A stretch of DNA of 64,000 bases from contig NZ_VWWL01000002.1 of assembly GCF_011752995.1 (NCBI RefSeq), forward strand, positions 372,001-436,000. Reading direction: 5' to 3'. Source of the stretch: Burkholderia sp. Ax-1724 (lineage in GTDB: Bacteria > Pseudomonadota > Gammaproteobacteria > Burkholderiales > Burkholderiaceae). The translations under genes were made by a program, and so were the position numbers. Of the stretch, positions 18,389 through 27,209 are shown piece by piece. The notes under the pieces are model-generated. The model made no database searches and was not told the origin of the DNA. It saw only the letters and a list, made by a program, of their open reading frames with translations. How positions within the stretch are numbered: the stretch's first letter is position 1; each line of letters opens with the position of its first letter.

Positions 18389-19681
18389 TCACTTGTACTG
18401 ATTTTTTGTGGCGGGCGATTTAGCGTATCCTAGCTCGTCAAACGCCATCATGAACTCGAGTCGAAGGTCGCTCAGGGCTACGACGTCCGCGCCAGTTGCC
18501 AGCAAGCGAACTTGCATGCCGGTGAAGAGGCTGGCAATCAGGAGTCCATTTGCTGTCGAAGCGTTGTCATTGAACTTGGTGAGCAGTCGATGCCACGCCC
18601 GACTCCGGTCGCTGACCCACTGACCGACCATTGGTCTGAGCGCTGGTTGTCGCGCGGCTTCCACTTCGACTGCGAGCGTTGCCAGGTTGAATTCGCTGAA
18701 CTGCGTAACCTCCCTTGTGAGCACAGCAGTAGTCAGGTCGGCAATTTGGTCGAGCGATGCGGAAGCCAGATCAGTTCCGTTTGCACTTTCACGGTAACGC
18801 GTCTTCGCAGCTTCATAGAGATGTTCGCGTGCTGCGTCGATCAGAGTGCTGACGGGTTTGAAGTAGTAGGGCGGAACTGCCGGTGCGACACCCGCTTTCA
18901 AGGCTACGGAACGCCCCGTCACGGCCCCGGCACCGTGAGTAGCCATCAGTTGGATGGCCGCATTTAGCAAATGTTCGCGGGTTTCTCGTCCCTTGCTGTG
19001 TTTGGTGGACTCCTTCGATGTGGTGGGCCGATCAAGCAACTGTGCTGGGCCTGGTATATCCAGGCCGGCTGAGATGCAGGCTGAAACCTCATCCGGGGTT
19101 AAGCCGAGCGACAGGATGATAAACAGCAAGCCAATGGTCTGGTCGATTGTTACCTGAACCGCACGTGGCTCTATGTCTGCTCCGAGAAGTGAGGCTATAT
19201 CGGTCCAAATTTCTCTAAGCTTGGCATACCAGACTGTCGCGAGCGTGCGGGTGCTGTGGTTGCGGGCGGAAATGAGCATAATTTCGCACCAGGCAATCGA
19301 ACGCAATCGGTCTCGTCCGGCTGCGTTGCGTAACAGGTTGGCAATAAACTGATTGAAGGTCGGGCGGCCAGAGGCGAGCCCTGCCTGCTGTGATGCGAAG
19401 CTCCGAAAACGCGTCATGTAATCCTCAAGGAGCACTGAAGATGCATGCTCAAGTAGATCGAATTTCGACGCATAGTGGTACGTCGTGGCTGCGAGCGAGA
19501 CCTCTGCCCTCGCTGCGACATCGCGATGTGTTAGCCCGGCCTCGCCGATTTCGCCCAGCAGTTGAATAGCCGCGTGTGCGATTCGGTCCCGTGTCACCTG
19601 GGAGCGGTGTTGCTTAGGCTGTCGTGCAGATTCCGTTTTAGGAAGCATGTGGAGCGATTTCCAATTTCGCAGATATGCCAT
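18389..19681 (-). CDS. Tandem TetR regulator: two TetR domains in one polypeptide
   Basis: A 430-residue protein, about twice the size of a normal TetR repressor. The first helix-turn-helix is at about residues 28-80 (IAHAAIQLLGEIGEAGLTHR, then DVAARAEVSLAATTYHYASK), followed by a ligand/dimer domain. After a basic linker (residues about 222-235) a second helix-turn-helix appears (LLNAAIQLMATHGAGAVTGR, then VALKAGVAPAVPPYYFKP), followed by a second C-terminal domain. Both halves look intact. The gene lies upstream of the SDR/maoC-relic/acyl-CoA dehydrogenase genes on the same strand and probably controls them. The start is ambiguous: ATG at 19681 or at 19648 (MLPKTESARQ); neither has a strong ribosome-binding site. 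Confidence 0.9.
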   Translation of the reverse strand: MAYLRNWKSLHMLPKTESARQPKQHRSQVTRDRIAHAAIQLLGEIGEAGLTHRDVAARAEVSLAATTYHYASKFDLLEHASSVLLEDYMTRFRSFASQQAGLASGRPTFNQFIANLLRNAAGRDRLRSIAWCEIMLISARNHSTRTLATVWYAKLREIWTDIASLLGADIEPRAVQVTIDQTIGLLFIILSLGLTPDEVSACISAGLDIPGPAQLLDRPTTSKESTKHSKGRETREHLLNAAIQLMATHGAGAVTGRSVALKAGVAPAVPPYYFKPVSTLIDAAREHLYEAAKTRYRESANGTDLASASLDQIADLTTAVLTREVTQFSEFNLATLAVEVEAARQPALRPMVGQWVSDRSRAWHRLLTKFNDNASTANGLLIASLFTGMQVRLLATGADVVALSDLRLEFMMAFDELGYAKSPATKNQYK

Positions 19682-20022
19682 TTTGCCAAAAAACCTGGGA
19701 CGATGAAGCTGTGATGCGGTGACGTGAGAGGTGTTTCCTCTGTCGACATTCAGGTCGCAGCACCTGCGTGTGAGGTTGGTCTGGCGTCGAGTTTAGCGGC
19801 TTGGTATCAAATTCGTCCTGTTCTAATGGTCGCTCTCTAACCGTTCTCGCCGATGTACGCGAGGCTCACTGGGCCGTCGTATCCCTGCAGGGAATTCATG
19901 AATTGAATACCACTCGATTCAAAAGATTAATTTCATGAAGACTCTGACACTTGATATGCTTGGCGAGCCTGATCTGGTTAGAAAGGACACCAGATATTCC
20001 TCAGAGAGAGCGGGGCATCGCA
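19682..20022. other. Intergenic region between the tandem-TetR gene and the SDR relic
   Basis: Apart from the inverted repeat at 19751-19766 I see no gene. It should hold the TetR promoter on the minus strand; no convincing -10/-35 pair was found by eye. Confidence 0.4.
19751..19766. promoter_or_regulatory. Inverted repeat upstream of the tandem-TetR gene, candidate operator
   Basis: CAGGT-N6-ACCTG, a perfect 5-base-arm inverted repeat 70 bases upstream of the TetR start. It has the spacing usual for a TetR-type operator; the assignment is by position only. Confidence 0.35.
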
Positions 20023-20282
20023 ATGAACCTGCTTGATCTGACGAGGGGGGGCGCGCTTGTGGCTGCGTTAAGTCACAGAATCTGAGAGGAAGGCACGAAG
20101 CTGCCCGCAAAGCAGAGGGTGTGCGTGATCGTGTCGAATTGCAAGTCCGCCGCAGCGTGCGGCGAGGCCGAGGAACTGGCCTGCCGCGTCGCCTGGAGAA
20201 GGGCGTCGCCAGAACGTTCGAGTGCATTCGGGGCGGGCATGGGCGTTTCGACATCCTTGTCAGCAACGCGGCTGCGAATTAG
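20023..20282 (+). pseudogene. SDR relic (paralogue of the 12205 gene)
   Basis: From an ATG at 20023 the frame reads MNLLDLTRGGALVAALSHRI, TGA, then EEGTKLPAKQRVCVIVSNCK. This aligns residue for residue with the N-terminus of the intact SDR at 12205 (LFNLEPKVALVTGASRGIGE, then EIAKLLAEQGAHVIVSSRK). After about 20190 the match continues in another frame as VARTFECIRGGHGRFDILVS, then NAAAN and a stop at 20280, corresponding to HIRARHGRLDILVNNAAANP. The fragment thus has a nonsense codon, a degraded glycine motif, a frameshift and no C-terminal half. It lies 113 bases upstream of pntA and contributes nothing functional. Confidence 0.8.
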
Positions 20283-20395
20283 TGGTGGGCCTGCTCATCT
20301 GTACCCAGATAGGTCGGCTTTAGTCACTCCTGAGTTTGGTAACTTGAAACGCGGGTCGGAAATCCTTGCGACGGCCACTACTGGTAGTTCACGAT

Positions 20396-22012
20396 ATGAC
20401 ATTACGGATTGGAGTTCCTCTCGAGACAACCAGCCAGGAGCGACGCGTAGCGACCGTCCCTGACGTGGTCGAGAAGCTGATCAAGCTGGGTTTTTCGGTG
20501 ACCGTGCAAAGCGGCGCAGGCGCAGACGCGAACTTTAGCGATGACGACTACCGCGCTGCCGGTGCCGAGGTGGTGACTTCATCCGCCGAGCTTTGGGGGC
20601 GCAGCGAAATCGTTTTCAAGGTCCGCCCCCCGAGCAACGAGGAAGTGGCTCTGATGCGCGACGGCGGCATGCTGATCGGCTTTGTCTGGCCGGCCCAGAA
20701 CCCAGAGCTGATGCAGCAATTGGCCTCCAGGCGGGCCACGGTGCTTGCCATCGATTCGCTGCCGCGGACGCTGTCGCGCGCGCAGAAGATGGACGCGCTC
20801 ACGTCGATGGCTGGCGTGAGTGGCTACCGTGCCGTCATTGAGGCGGCGAATGCGTTCGGCCGCTATTTCAGCGCCCAGATCACGGCTGCGGGCAAGGTGC
20901 CTCCCGCCAAGGTCTTCATCGCCGGCGCTGGTGTGGCGGGTCTCGCGGCGATTGGCACGGCCGTGGGCCTGGGCGCGATCGTGCGCGCCAATGACACGCG
21001 CGCCGAGGTGGCCGACCAGGTCAAATCGCTAGGCGGTGAATTCGTCAAGGTCGACTACGAGGAGGAGGGTTCGGGCGGCGGTGGCTATGCCAAGGTGATG
21101 AGCGAGGGCTTCCAGCAGGCGCAACGCGCGATGTACGCGCAGCAGGCCAAAGACGCGGACATCATCATCACCACTGCGCTGATTCCCGGCAAGCCGGCGC
21201 CGAAGCTCATCACGGCCGAGATGGTGCAGTCGATGAAGTCGGGAAGCGTGATCGTCGACATGGCGGCCGAGCAGGGCGGCAACTGCGAGCTCACGGTGCC
21301 AGGCGAGGCAGTGGTGCGCCACGGCGTGACCATCGTCGGCTACACGGATCTCGCGTCGCGTCTAGCGAGGCAGTCGTCTACGCTGTATGCGACTAACCTG
21401 CTGCGCGTGGTCGAGGAGCTGTGCAAGACCAAGGACGGCACGATCAATGTCGACTTCGAAGATGACGCGATCCGGGGACTCACGGTCATCAAGGAAGGCA
21501 GCGTTACCTGGCCGCCTCCGCCGATCAAGCAGGTGGTCGCCGCACCTAAATCTCAGACTCCTCCACTCGCGGTGGCCGCGGCGAAAGGCCACGGCCACGG
21601 CCACGGCAGCGGCAGCGGCAGCGGCAGCGGCGAACCGATGTCGGCCAAAGCGCTCGCCGTCGTGTTCGGCCTCGGTGCACTAGCTTTCCTGCTGGTTGGC
21701 CAGTTTGCGCCGGCCACGTTCCTGTCGCACTTCACGGTTTTCGTGCTGGCGTGCTTCGTCGGCTACATGGTGATCTGGAACGTCACGCCGTCACTTCACA
21801 CGCCGCTGATGAGCGTGACCAACGCGATCTCGTCGATTATCGCGATCGGTGCGCTGGTGCAGGTTGCGCCGCCGTTAGACGGGGCCGCGGTGGGCGGCCG
21901 GCCCTCCGGGCTGATCCTGGGCCTCGCAGTGGGCGCGCTGACGCTCACGGCCGTCAACATGTTCGGCGGTTTCGCGGTGACGCGGCGCATGCTGGCAATG
22001 TTCCGCAAATAA
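20396..22012 (+). CDS. pntA: NAD(P) transhydrogenase subunit alpha (PntA)
   Basis: Proton-translocating Re/Si-specific transhydrogenase, alpha subunit, 538 residues, inner membrane. It couples proton entry to hydride transfer from NADH to NADP+. The N-terminal domain I (about residues 1-380) has the alanine-dehydrogenase-like fold with [13 protein letters not shown], the NAD site [20 protein letters not shown] and the RQD-loop-like region. A low-complexity [15 protein letters not shown] linker follows (about 397-412), then four membrane segments ([14 protein letters not shown] onward) as in single-chain E. coli-type PntA. The ATG at 20396 ([20 protein letters not shown]) is the family start; an in-frame ATG 30 bases earlier is less likely. 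pntB follows 13 bases later. Confidence 0.96.
   Translation: MTLRIGVPLETTSQERRVATVPDVVEKLIKLGFSVTVQSGAGADANFSDDDYRAAGAEVVTSSAELWGRSEIVFKVRPPSNEEVALMRDGGMLIGFVWPAQNPELMQQLASRRATVLAIDSLPRTLSRAQKMDALTSMAGVSGYRAVIEAANAFGRYFSAQITAAGKVPPAKVFIAGAGVAGLAAIGTAVGLGAIVRANDTRAEVADQVKSLGGEFVKVDYEEEGSGGGGYAKVMSEGFQQAQRAMYAQQAKDADIIITTALIPGKPAPKLITAEMVQSMKSGSVIVDMAAEQGGNCELTVPGEAVVRHGVTIVGYTDLASRLARQSSTLYATNLLRVVEELCKTKDGTINVDFEDDAIRGLTVIKEGSVTWPPPPIKQVVAAPKSQTPPLAVAAAKGHGHGHGSGSGSGSGEPMSAKALAVVFGLGALAFLLVGQFAPATFLSHFTVFVLACFVGYMVIWNVTPSLHTPLMSVTNAISSIIAIGALVQVAPPLDGAAVGGRPSGLILGLAVGALTLTAVNMFGGFAVTRRMLAMFRK
21587..21628 (+). repeat. Hexanucleotide tandem repeat inside pntA
   Basis: Three GGCCAC units followed by four GGCAGC units, encoding the Gly-His and Gly-Ser linker between the NAD-binding domain and the membrane domain. 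Length changes here stay in frame. Confidence 0.9.
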
Positions 22013-22025
22013 GGGGGCAACAACG

Positions 22026-23438
22026 ATGACTTCCAATTTGACTAGCGTCTCCTACATCGGCGCGGCCATTCTCTTCATCCTCAGCCTTGGCGGGTTGGCC
22101 AATCCCGAAACCGCGCGCCGCGGCAACCTGCTCGGCATGATCGGCATGGTCATCGCCGTGCTGGCAACCGTACTCGGTCCACGCGTGTCGGCCGAGGGCA
22201 CTCCGTACGTCGTCGCCGCGCTGGTCGTCGGGGGTACCGTCGGTCTCTTCGCCGCGAAGAAGGTGCAGATGACGCAGATGCCCGAACTGGTTGCGCTGAT
22301 GCACAGTCTGGTCGGCCTGGCGGCCTGCCTAGTGGGCTTTGCCAGCTACATCGATACTTCGGTGCAGTTTATCGGCGCAGAGAAGGCCATCCACGAAGTG
22401 GAAATCTACGTCGGTATTCTGATTGGCGCCGTGACTTTCGCGGGCTCGGTCATTGCGTTCGGCAAGCTCTCAGGCAAGATCGGCGGCAAGCCGCTGCTGC
22501 TCCCGGCACGGCACTGGCTCAACCTGGCTGCGCTACTGGTGGTAATCGTGTACGGTCGCGCGTTCCTTCATGCGGAGACCATTCAGGCCGGCATGATGCC
22601 GCTTGTTGTGATGACCGTGGTTTCGCTGCTGTTCGGCGTGCACATGGTGATGGCCATCGGCGGCGCCGACATGCCCGTGGTGGTGTCGATGCTCAACAGC
22701 TACTCGGGCTGGGCGGCGGCTGCCACTGGCTTCATGCTCAGCAACGACCTGCTGATCGTGATCGGCGCTCTGGTCGGCTCGTCGGGCGCGATTCTGTCCT
22801 ACATCATGTGCCGGGCGATGAACCGCAATTTCATCAGCGTGATCGCCGGCGGCTTCGGTACCGGCAGCGGCGTGTCCGCACCGGCGGGCGGCGGCGCACA
22901 ACCAGCCGGCGAAGTGGTGGCGGTGAGTGCAGTGGAGTCTGCTGAGATGCTGCGCGAAGCCCGGAGCGTCATCATCGTGCCCGGTTACGGGATGGCCGTG
23001 GCACAAGCCCAGCATACAGTGTATGAACTCACCAAACTGCTCCGCGAGAAAGGCGTCGACGTGCGCTTCGCGATCCATCCGGTGGCAGGTCGCATGCCGG
23101 GCCACATGAACGTGCTGTTGGCCGAAGCGAAGGTGCCCTACAACATCGTCCTGGAGATGGACGAGATCAACACTGATTTTCCCGAGGCCGACGTGTCGAT
23201 GGTTATTGGCGCAAACGACATCGTGAACCCGGCAGCGCAGGACGACCCGGCCAGCCCCATTGCCGGCATGCCGGTGCTGGAGGTGTGGAAGGCCAAGACT
23301 TCAATTGTGATGAAGCGAAGCATGGCCTCAGGCTATGCCGGAGTGGACAACCCGCTCTTCTACAAGGAGAACAATCGCATGTTGTTCGGCGATGCGAAAA
23401 CGATGTTGAGCGAGATCTTCGGGGCGCTGAAGGGATGA
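22026..23438 (+). CDS. pntB: NAD(P) transhydrogenase subunit beta (PntB)
   Basis: Beta subunit of the same proton-pumping transhydrogenase, 470 residues. The N-terminal half consists of about nine membrane segments ([60 protein letters not shown]). The C-terminal domain III binds NADP(H): [55 protein letters not shown] and the late [20 protein letters not shown]. All hallmark motifs are intact. It forms a two-gene operon with pntA. In this island it could supply NADPH for the reductive or oxygenase steps; that link is contextual. Confidence 0.97.
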   Translation: MTSNLTSVSYIGAAILFILSLGGLANPETARRGNLLGMIGMVIAVLATVLGPRVSAEGTPYVVAALVVGGTVGLFAAKKVQMTQMPELVALMHSLVGLAACLVGFASYIDTSVQFIGAEKAIHEVEIYVGILIGAVTFAGSVIAFGKLSGKIGGKPLLLPARHWLNLAALLVVIVYGRAFLHAETIQAGMMPLVVMTVVSLLFGVHMVMAIGGADMPVVVSMLNSYSGWAAAATGFMLSNDLLIVIGALVGSSGAILSYIMCRAMNRNFISVIAGGFGTGSGVSAPAGGGAQPAGEVVAVSAVESAEMLREARSVIIVPGYGMAVAQAQHTVYELTKLLREKGVDVRFAIHPVAGRMPGHMNVLLAEAKVPYNIVLEMDEINTDFPEADVSMVIGANDIVNPAAQDDPASPIAGMPVLEVWKAKTSIVMKRSMASGYAGVDNPLFYKENNRMLFGDAKTMLSEIFGALKG

Positions 23439-23651
23439 CGAGGAGCCATGCTGGAGCAGGTGCGCGATCGACGCATACGCGTTGAAGCAGGCAAGCTCCA
23501 AATCCTTCCCGCCTCTGTGAACTGATCACAGACTTGATATGACATTTCGGCGCTGATCAGTGGCAAATCTGTGCATTGCTGAATCTTCCCAGCACGGTTT
23601 GCCGCCACGAGATCGACTGACGCGCAACAATCTGGTCAGGCGCAGCGAGTC

Positions 23652-25091
23652 TTACGCTGCCTCCTTCGCGGTAATGTTTCCGTGTGCGAGGCGAATCGTG
23701 ATGGCTCTCATCAACGCGAAAACGCGGTCTACGTCCGGCGGCTGCTTTTCGGAACCGAACATCAAGATTATCGCCCCCTCCATTTGTGCAGCGATTAGTC
23801 TCGCGCGTGCATGGCATTCGCGTGCGGTGGCTGACGCGTCTATCTCGCGCACCAGATCGACATAGATCGCTCGATAGGCCGAGTACAGTCTTCTCAGAAG
23901 GTCAAGCGTGATGTCCGAGTGCTGGGCTAACGCTAACAATTCGAATTCGAATTGACAAATCCTTGGGTCACGTGCTTCTTCAAAAGCATCGTCGACGATT
24001 TCACGCAGCCGTTCCATCGCTGGTTTGCCGGTGGGCCTGCCCATATCTGCATAGCGGTCTAGATAGGCGTTTAAGAGTGCGGTAATGGTGGAACGAAGCA
24101 GATCGTCGTGCGTTGGAAAATAGTTTTTTAGCGCAGATCGCGGAATGCCGAGTTCCTCGGCCACCCGAGCCAGCGTGAAGTTCGCGTACCCTTCTGCCGC
24201 TAGAAGATTGGCGGCAGAAGAGACGATCTCGTTGATCTTCACCTCACGTCGTTTCCCCTGGACCGTGGGCCGGTAATAGGGGGTATCTTGTCCTGCTTGT
24301 CGCAAACTCAACTCGAACAATCCATGTTTGACGTGCTCTTCAGATCCCAGGATGCTGCTATGTGTGCTGCCCTTGCCGTGTGCCTGTTGTCTGGGTGAAT
24401 CGTGGAACGGGACGCTGCCTTCCAGTTCCTGCTGCGGCAAACTCGTGATCATTTTCGCGACTCGTCTTGTCAAGCGAACGAATTCTGCAAAGTCCTTATC
24501 AGAGTCTTTTCCGAAATGATTGGCTATCACCAGTCCTGCCATCTGAACGACAAGAATGGACGCGCGCACCAGCCGCTGTTCGTTGGTTAGAGTTGGATGA
24601 ATGTCTGATAGCAGTTTCGCGAAGCTACTCCGATATTGGGAATGCATCTCTTCAACGAGTTTTGCCGCATAAGGCTCATGCTGGGCGAAAGCCCAAAGTT
24701 CAAGCAGGAACTTTGGCATGTCCGTTTCGTTAATGTCGTGAAAAACACGATCTACCAGCTCGGAGCAACGCCGTGTCGGGCTAACGCCGGGCTGGTTTGC
24801 GATGGCCGTGTGGTCTTTCACTATTTGGTGCACGTATATTTCCAGCGCCGCGCGCAACAATTCCTCTTTCGTTCGAAAGTAGTATTGAAGGTTTCCCAAT
24901 GTGATGCCTACGCGCGCCGCGACCCCGCGAGCCCCAAATCCCGCATAGCCATCCTCCTGAAACGCTTGCTGAGCCGCAAGAATGATCTGCGCAAGGCGTA
25001 GTTCCCGGTTGCCTCGCGTGACCGGCCCGGTGTCGGACCTTGCCCCCTCAGATTCGTGAAGCGTTTCTTCTTCTGGCGCCTTTCCGTGCAC
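23652..25091 (-). CDS. Tandem TetR regulator: two TetR domains in one polypeptide (second example)
   Basis: A 479-residue protein with two complete TetR units. First helix-turn-helix at about residues 30-85 (ILAAQQAFQEDGYAGFGARG, then VAARVGITLGNLQYYFRTKE); second at about 278-335 (IVSSAANLLAAEGYANFTLA, then RVAEELGIPRSALKNYFPTH), each followed by an all-helical effector/dimer domain. A long polar linker (about residues 225-275) joins them. The start is a GTG at 25091 with a good TAAGGAG site. The gene is divergent from the promoter cassette at 25303-25376, and its own predicted -10 (25129-25134) overlaps a TAGGTC site like those in the cassette. It is therefore the best candidate regulator of the whole 25-49 kb island and of itself. 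Confidence 0.92.
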   Translation of the reverse strand: MHGKAPEEETLHESEGARSDTGPVTRGNRELRLAQIILAAQQAFQEDGYAGFGARGVAARVGITLGNLQYYFRTKEELLRAALEIYVHQIVKDHTAIANQPGVSPTRRCSELVDRVFHDINETDMPKFLLELWAFAQHEPYAAKLVEEMHSQYRSSFAKLLSDIHPTLTNEQRLVRASILVVQMAGLVIANHFGKDSDKDFAEFVRLTRRVAKMITSLPQQELEGSVPFHDSPRQQAHGKGSTHSSILGSEEHVKHGLFELSLRQAGQDTPYYRPTVQGKRREVKINEIVSSAANLLAAEGYANFTLARVAEELGIPRSALKNYFPTHDDLLRSTITALLNAYLDRYADMGRPTGKPAMERLREIVDDAFEEARDPRICQFEFELLALAQHSDITLDLLRRLYSAYRAIYVDLVREIDASATARECHARARLIAAQMEGAIILMFGSEKQPPDVDRVFALMRAITIRLAHGNITAKEAA

Positions 25092-25128
25092 GTCGGTTCT
25101 CCTTAAAACTGACAGTAGCCTGTCGAGG

Positions 25129-25138
25129 ATTATAGGTC
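25129..25138 (-). promoter_or_regulatory. Predicted -10 of the tandem-TetR gene overlapping a TAGGTC site
   Basis: On the minus strand TATAAT occupies 25134-25129. On the plus strand TAGGTC (25133-25138), followed by four bases and CGGCG, matches the TAGGTC-N4-CGGCG core of the cassette copies at 25338 and 43903. The -35 is weak. This would allow autoregulation by the protein that binds the cassette. Confidence 0.5.
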
Positions 25139-25302
25139 GCTCCGGCGGCAGGAGGAAACACCATTATGAACTTGCACGGTTGATGCGCCCTTGCACCGAG
25201 GCTGCGGGTGACATCTGCACTAGCGTGACAACCACTGTGAAAGAGCAACCCTGGAAGAGGCGCCACGCATGGCGCTCGTCGTTCGGAGAGGATGTTCTGC
25301 GA

Positions 25303-25376
25303 GTTGGTGTTTTCCCTGCCATCGGGTTTCTTGAATGTAGGTCATTGCGGCGCTATGATTAGGTCAAAGAGGTGTA
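25303..25376 (+). promoter_or_regulatory. Promoter cassette copy A: sigma70 promoter with two TAGGTCA direct repeats
   Basis: -35 TTGAAT (25331-25336), 17-base spacer, -10 TATGAT (25354-25359). TAGGTCA occurs at 25338-25344 inside the spacer and again at 25360-25366 abutting the -10, with starts 22 bases apart. A GTTGGTGTTTTCCCT box lies upstream at 25303. Two further copies are at 33719-33792 and 43869-43941. It points toward the phytanoyl-CoA dioxygenase, RidA and DUF1329 genes. Operator sites in these positions would block RNA polymerase, suggesting repression. Confidence 0.75.
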
Positions 25377-25621
25377 TATAGTAGGTTGTGATGTCGCAAA
25401 TATTGGCTCGCCGATTCATCTAACCATGCTGACCAGGTACAGGACCTTTGGCGAGATTGCGTCTGCGAGCCAGCCGACCGTGAGACTTATCCTGACAGTC
25501 CGCACGTTGAAGTGTTCGTAATCGGACCAGCGTGGCTCTCCCATGCGATTGCGGCGAGACGTAGTGAAGTCTTTCGGTTTCCATGCAATTGAATCAGACT
25601 AATTTTTTGAGAGGTCAAGAC

Positions 25622-26503
25622 ATGAGCATCAGTAAGTTGTCCAATACAGCATCACCCGATGAAATCGCCGCTGTCCTGAGAGAGGACGGGGTTGTCTGCG
25701 TAACCGGCTTCGCATCGCCAGAAACGCTCGATGGCTTGAAAAAGGATCTGATGCCACTTCTGGACCAAATTCCGGCTGGCGACGATCCGTTTTTTCACGG
25801 TGAAAAAACTCGCCGTCTCTCGCGGCTTTTCGGACGCACGGATCACGCAGTTTCCATTGCGCTGAATCCACTGTTTCTCGAGACTGCGCGCAAGATTCTG
25901 CAGGTGAATCCGGTCAAGATCTGGCTCGGAGATCAGATGCTCGAGAGCGTGTCGGACATCCAGGTTGGCGCCACGCAGGCTATCCAGATCTGGCCTGGTC
26001 AGGGGGGGCAGCCTTTGCATCGCGATGATGCTGTTTATCTCTGGCGTCATCCGACCTTTGGGCGGGAGGCTCGCGTCAATGTGATGGTGGCGCTGACCGA
26101 ATTTACCCATGAGAACGGTGCGACCCGGGTCATCCCCGGCAGCCACAAGTGGGATGATGAAAGGATGCCGAAGGTTGAGGAGACAGTTTCCGCGGAAATG
26201 AGCGCTGGCGATGCGCTCATGTGGCTTGGCTCGACATACCACGGCGGCGGCGAAAACACTTCGAATGGGCCGCGTACCGGCATCTCAATGCCCTACGATC
26301 TGTCGTTTTTGCGGCAGGAGGAGAACCAGTATCTCTCGGTTCCCATCGAGAAAGTCAAAGCCTTCCCGGAGGAAGTTCAGCGTCTTCTTGGCTGGTCGAG
26401 GGGAGAAACGTTCCTGGGTTGGATTGAACTCGGCGGCAAGATTGTGGATCCGCTTGAGTTGCTGAAGCTGGAGAGTTTCAAGGAAGTCGGCCTGATTCCG
26501 TAA
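25622..26503 (+). CDS. Phytanoyl-CoA dioxygenase (PhyH) family protein
   Basis: A 293-residue Fe(II)/2-oxoglutarate-dependent dioxygenase of the PhyH superfamily. The metal triad is visible: HRD in PLHRDDAVYLWRHP (about residue 132) and the distal His in STYHGGGENTSN (about residue 206), with the 2-oxoglutarate-binding Arg in GPRTGISM. FTHENGATRVIPGSHKW is the typical strand between them. The ATG at 25622, preceded by GAGAGGTC, gives the natural N-terminus MSISKLSNTASPDEIAAVLR; an in-frame ATG 39 bases upstream is less likely. It is the first gene after promoter cassette A and likely hydroxylates the pathway substrate or an acyl-CoA; the substrate is unknown. Confidence 0.92.
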   Translation: MSISKLSNTASPDEIAAVLREDGVVCVTGFASPETLDGLKKDLMPLLDQIPAGDDPFFHGEKTRRLSRLFGRTDHAVSIALNPLFLETARKILQVNPVKIWLGDQMLESVSDIQVGATQAIQIWPGQGGQPLHRDDAVYLWRHPTFGREARVNVMVALTEFTHENGATRVIPGSHKWDDERMPKVEETVSAEMSAGDALMWLGSTYHGGGENTSNGPRTGISMPYDLSFLRQEENQYLSVPIEKVKAFPEEVQRLLGWSRGETFLGWIELGGKIVDPLELLKLESFKEVGLIP

Positions 26504-26569
26504 ATCACCACCCTAGACTTTGAGCGTCTTGACCCGTGCCGGGTTTTTAAAAAAGGATAACTAATAATT

Positions 26570-26983
26570 ATGGAGACAACTACCAAACGGCAGTCTATCG
26601 TTCCGCCCCCGTTCCAGGTGTGGCACGACAGTTTTCATTTCACCCCGGCAACTCGCGTCGGAGACATCATCTGGGTTTCCGGTCAGGTTGGACTCACTGC
26701 TGAAATGAAGGCGGGCGAGGACATGCAGGCGCAGGCCAGGATCGCGTTCGAATCCTTGAAAGCCATTCTCGATTCAGCCGGGGCAAGCCTGGCTGACGTT
26801 GTCGAACTGACGACCTTCCATACGGACCTGCGGGGCGAAATGGAGGCGTTCCAGGCTGTCAAGGACGAGTACTTCCCGCATCGTTATCCATCGTGGACTG
26901 CGGTCGGTGTGACGCAACTGGGCCTGCCTGAGCTATACGTCGAGATTCGTGCGGTAGCAGTTGCTGGGTCTGGCGAGGGCTAA
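26570..26983 (+). CDS. RidA family protein (reactive imine/enamine deaminase-like)
   Basis: A 137-residue member of the YjgF/YER057c/UK114 (RidA) family. Conserved pieces: an N-terminal strand, VGDIIWVSGQVGLTAEMKAG, ARIAFESLKAILDSAGASLADVVELTTFHTD (in parts), and YPSWTAVGVTQLGLPELYVE with the late Glu that binds carboxylates. The usual catalytic Arg of the RidA subgroup (in R-E/P context) is replaced here (GVTQLGLP), so it is probably one of the Rid2-7 subgroups rather than true RidA. Those proteins hydrolyse imines made by amine oxidation. That fits two flavin amine oxidases in the same island. It lies 66 bases after the PhyH gene, in the same transcription unit. Confidence 0.9.
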   Translation: METTTKRQSIVPPPFQVWHDSFHFTPATRVGDIIWVSGQVGLTAEMKAGEDMQAQARIAFESLKAILDSAGASLADVVELTTFHTDLRGEMEAFQAVKDEYFPHRYPSWTAVGVTQLGLPELYVEIRAVAVAGSGEG

Positions 26984-27209
26984 GCCCCGGCGTTTGACGG
27001 CATGAAGATAGGCATGCTCGACCCCTACGCAGACAGCTTATATCAGGTCGAGCTGCCGGCAACCTTGGCAACGTGTTCCGATAGGGACGGCACGCAAATC
27101 TGAGGCGTTGGTATCGGGAGTCCGGTAGCGGGCGATGGAATCGAAGTGATCGTGTTTCGCCTGCGAATTATGCAACCGTGATTCGAAGGCGAGAATTGAA
27201 GGGGAATCC

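Larger units (their letters stand above)
25092..25621. other. Divergent regulatory region between the tandem-TetR gene and the PhyH gene
   Basis: This 530-base stretch has no supported gene. It holds the TetR promoter (around 25129-25155, minus strand) and the promoter cassette copy A (25303-25376). About 245 bases of untranslated leader separate the cassette from the ATG at 25622; nothing else is recognisable in it. Confidence 0.6.

Noticed and set aside
27002..27103. 33-codon frame starting MKIGMLDPYADSLYQVEL between the RidA and DUF1329 genes
   Set aside because: Looks protein-like at first, but has no ribosome-binding site, no known match and is short enough to be chance.
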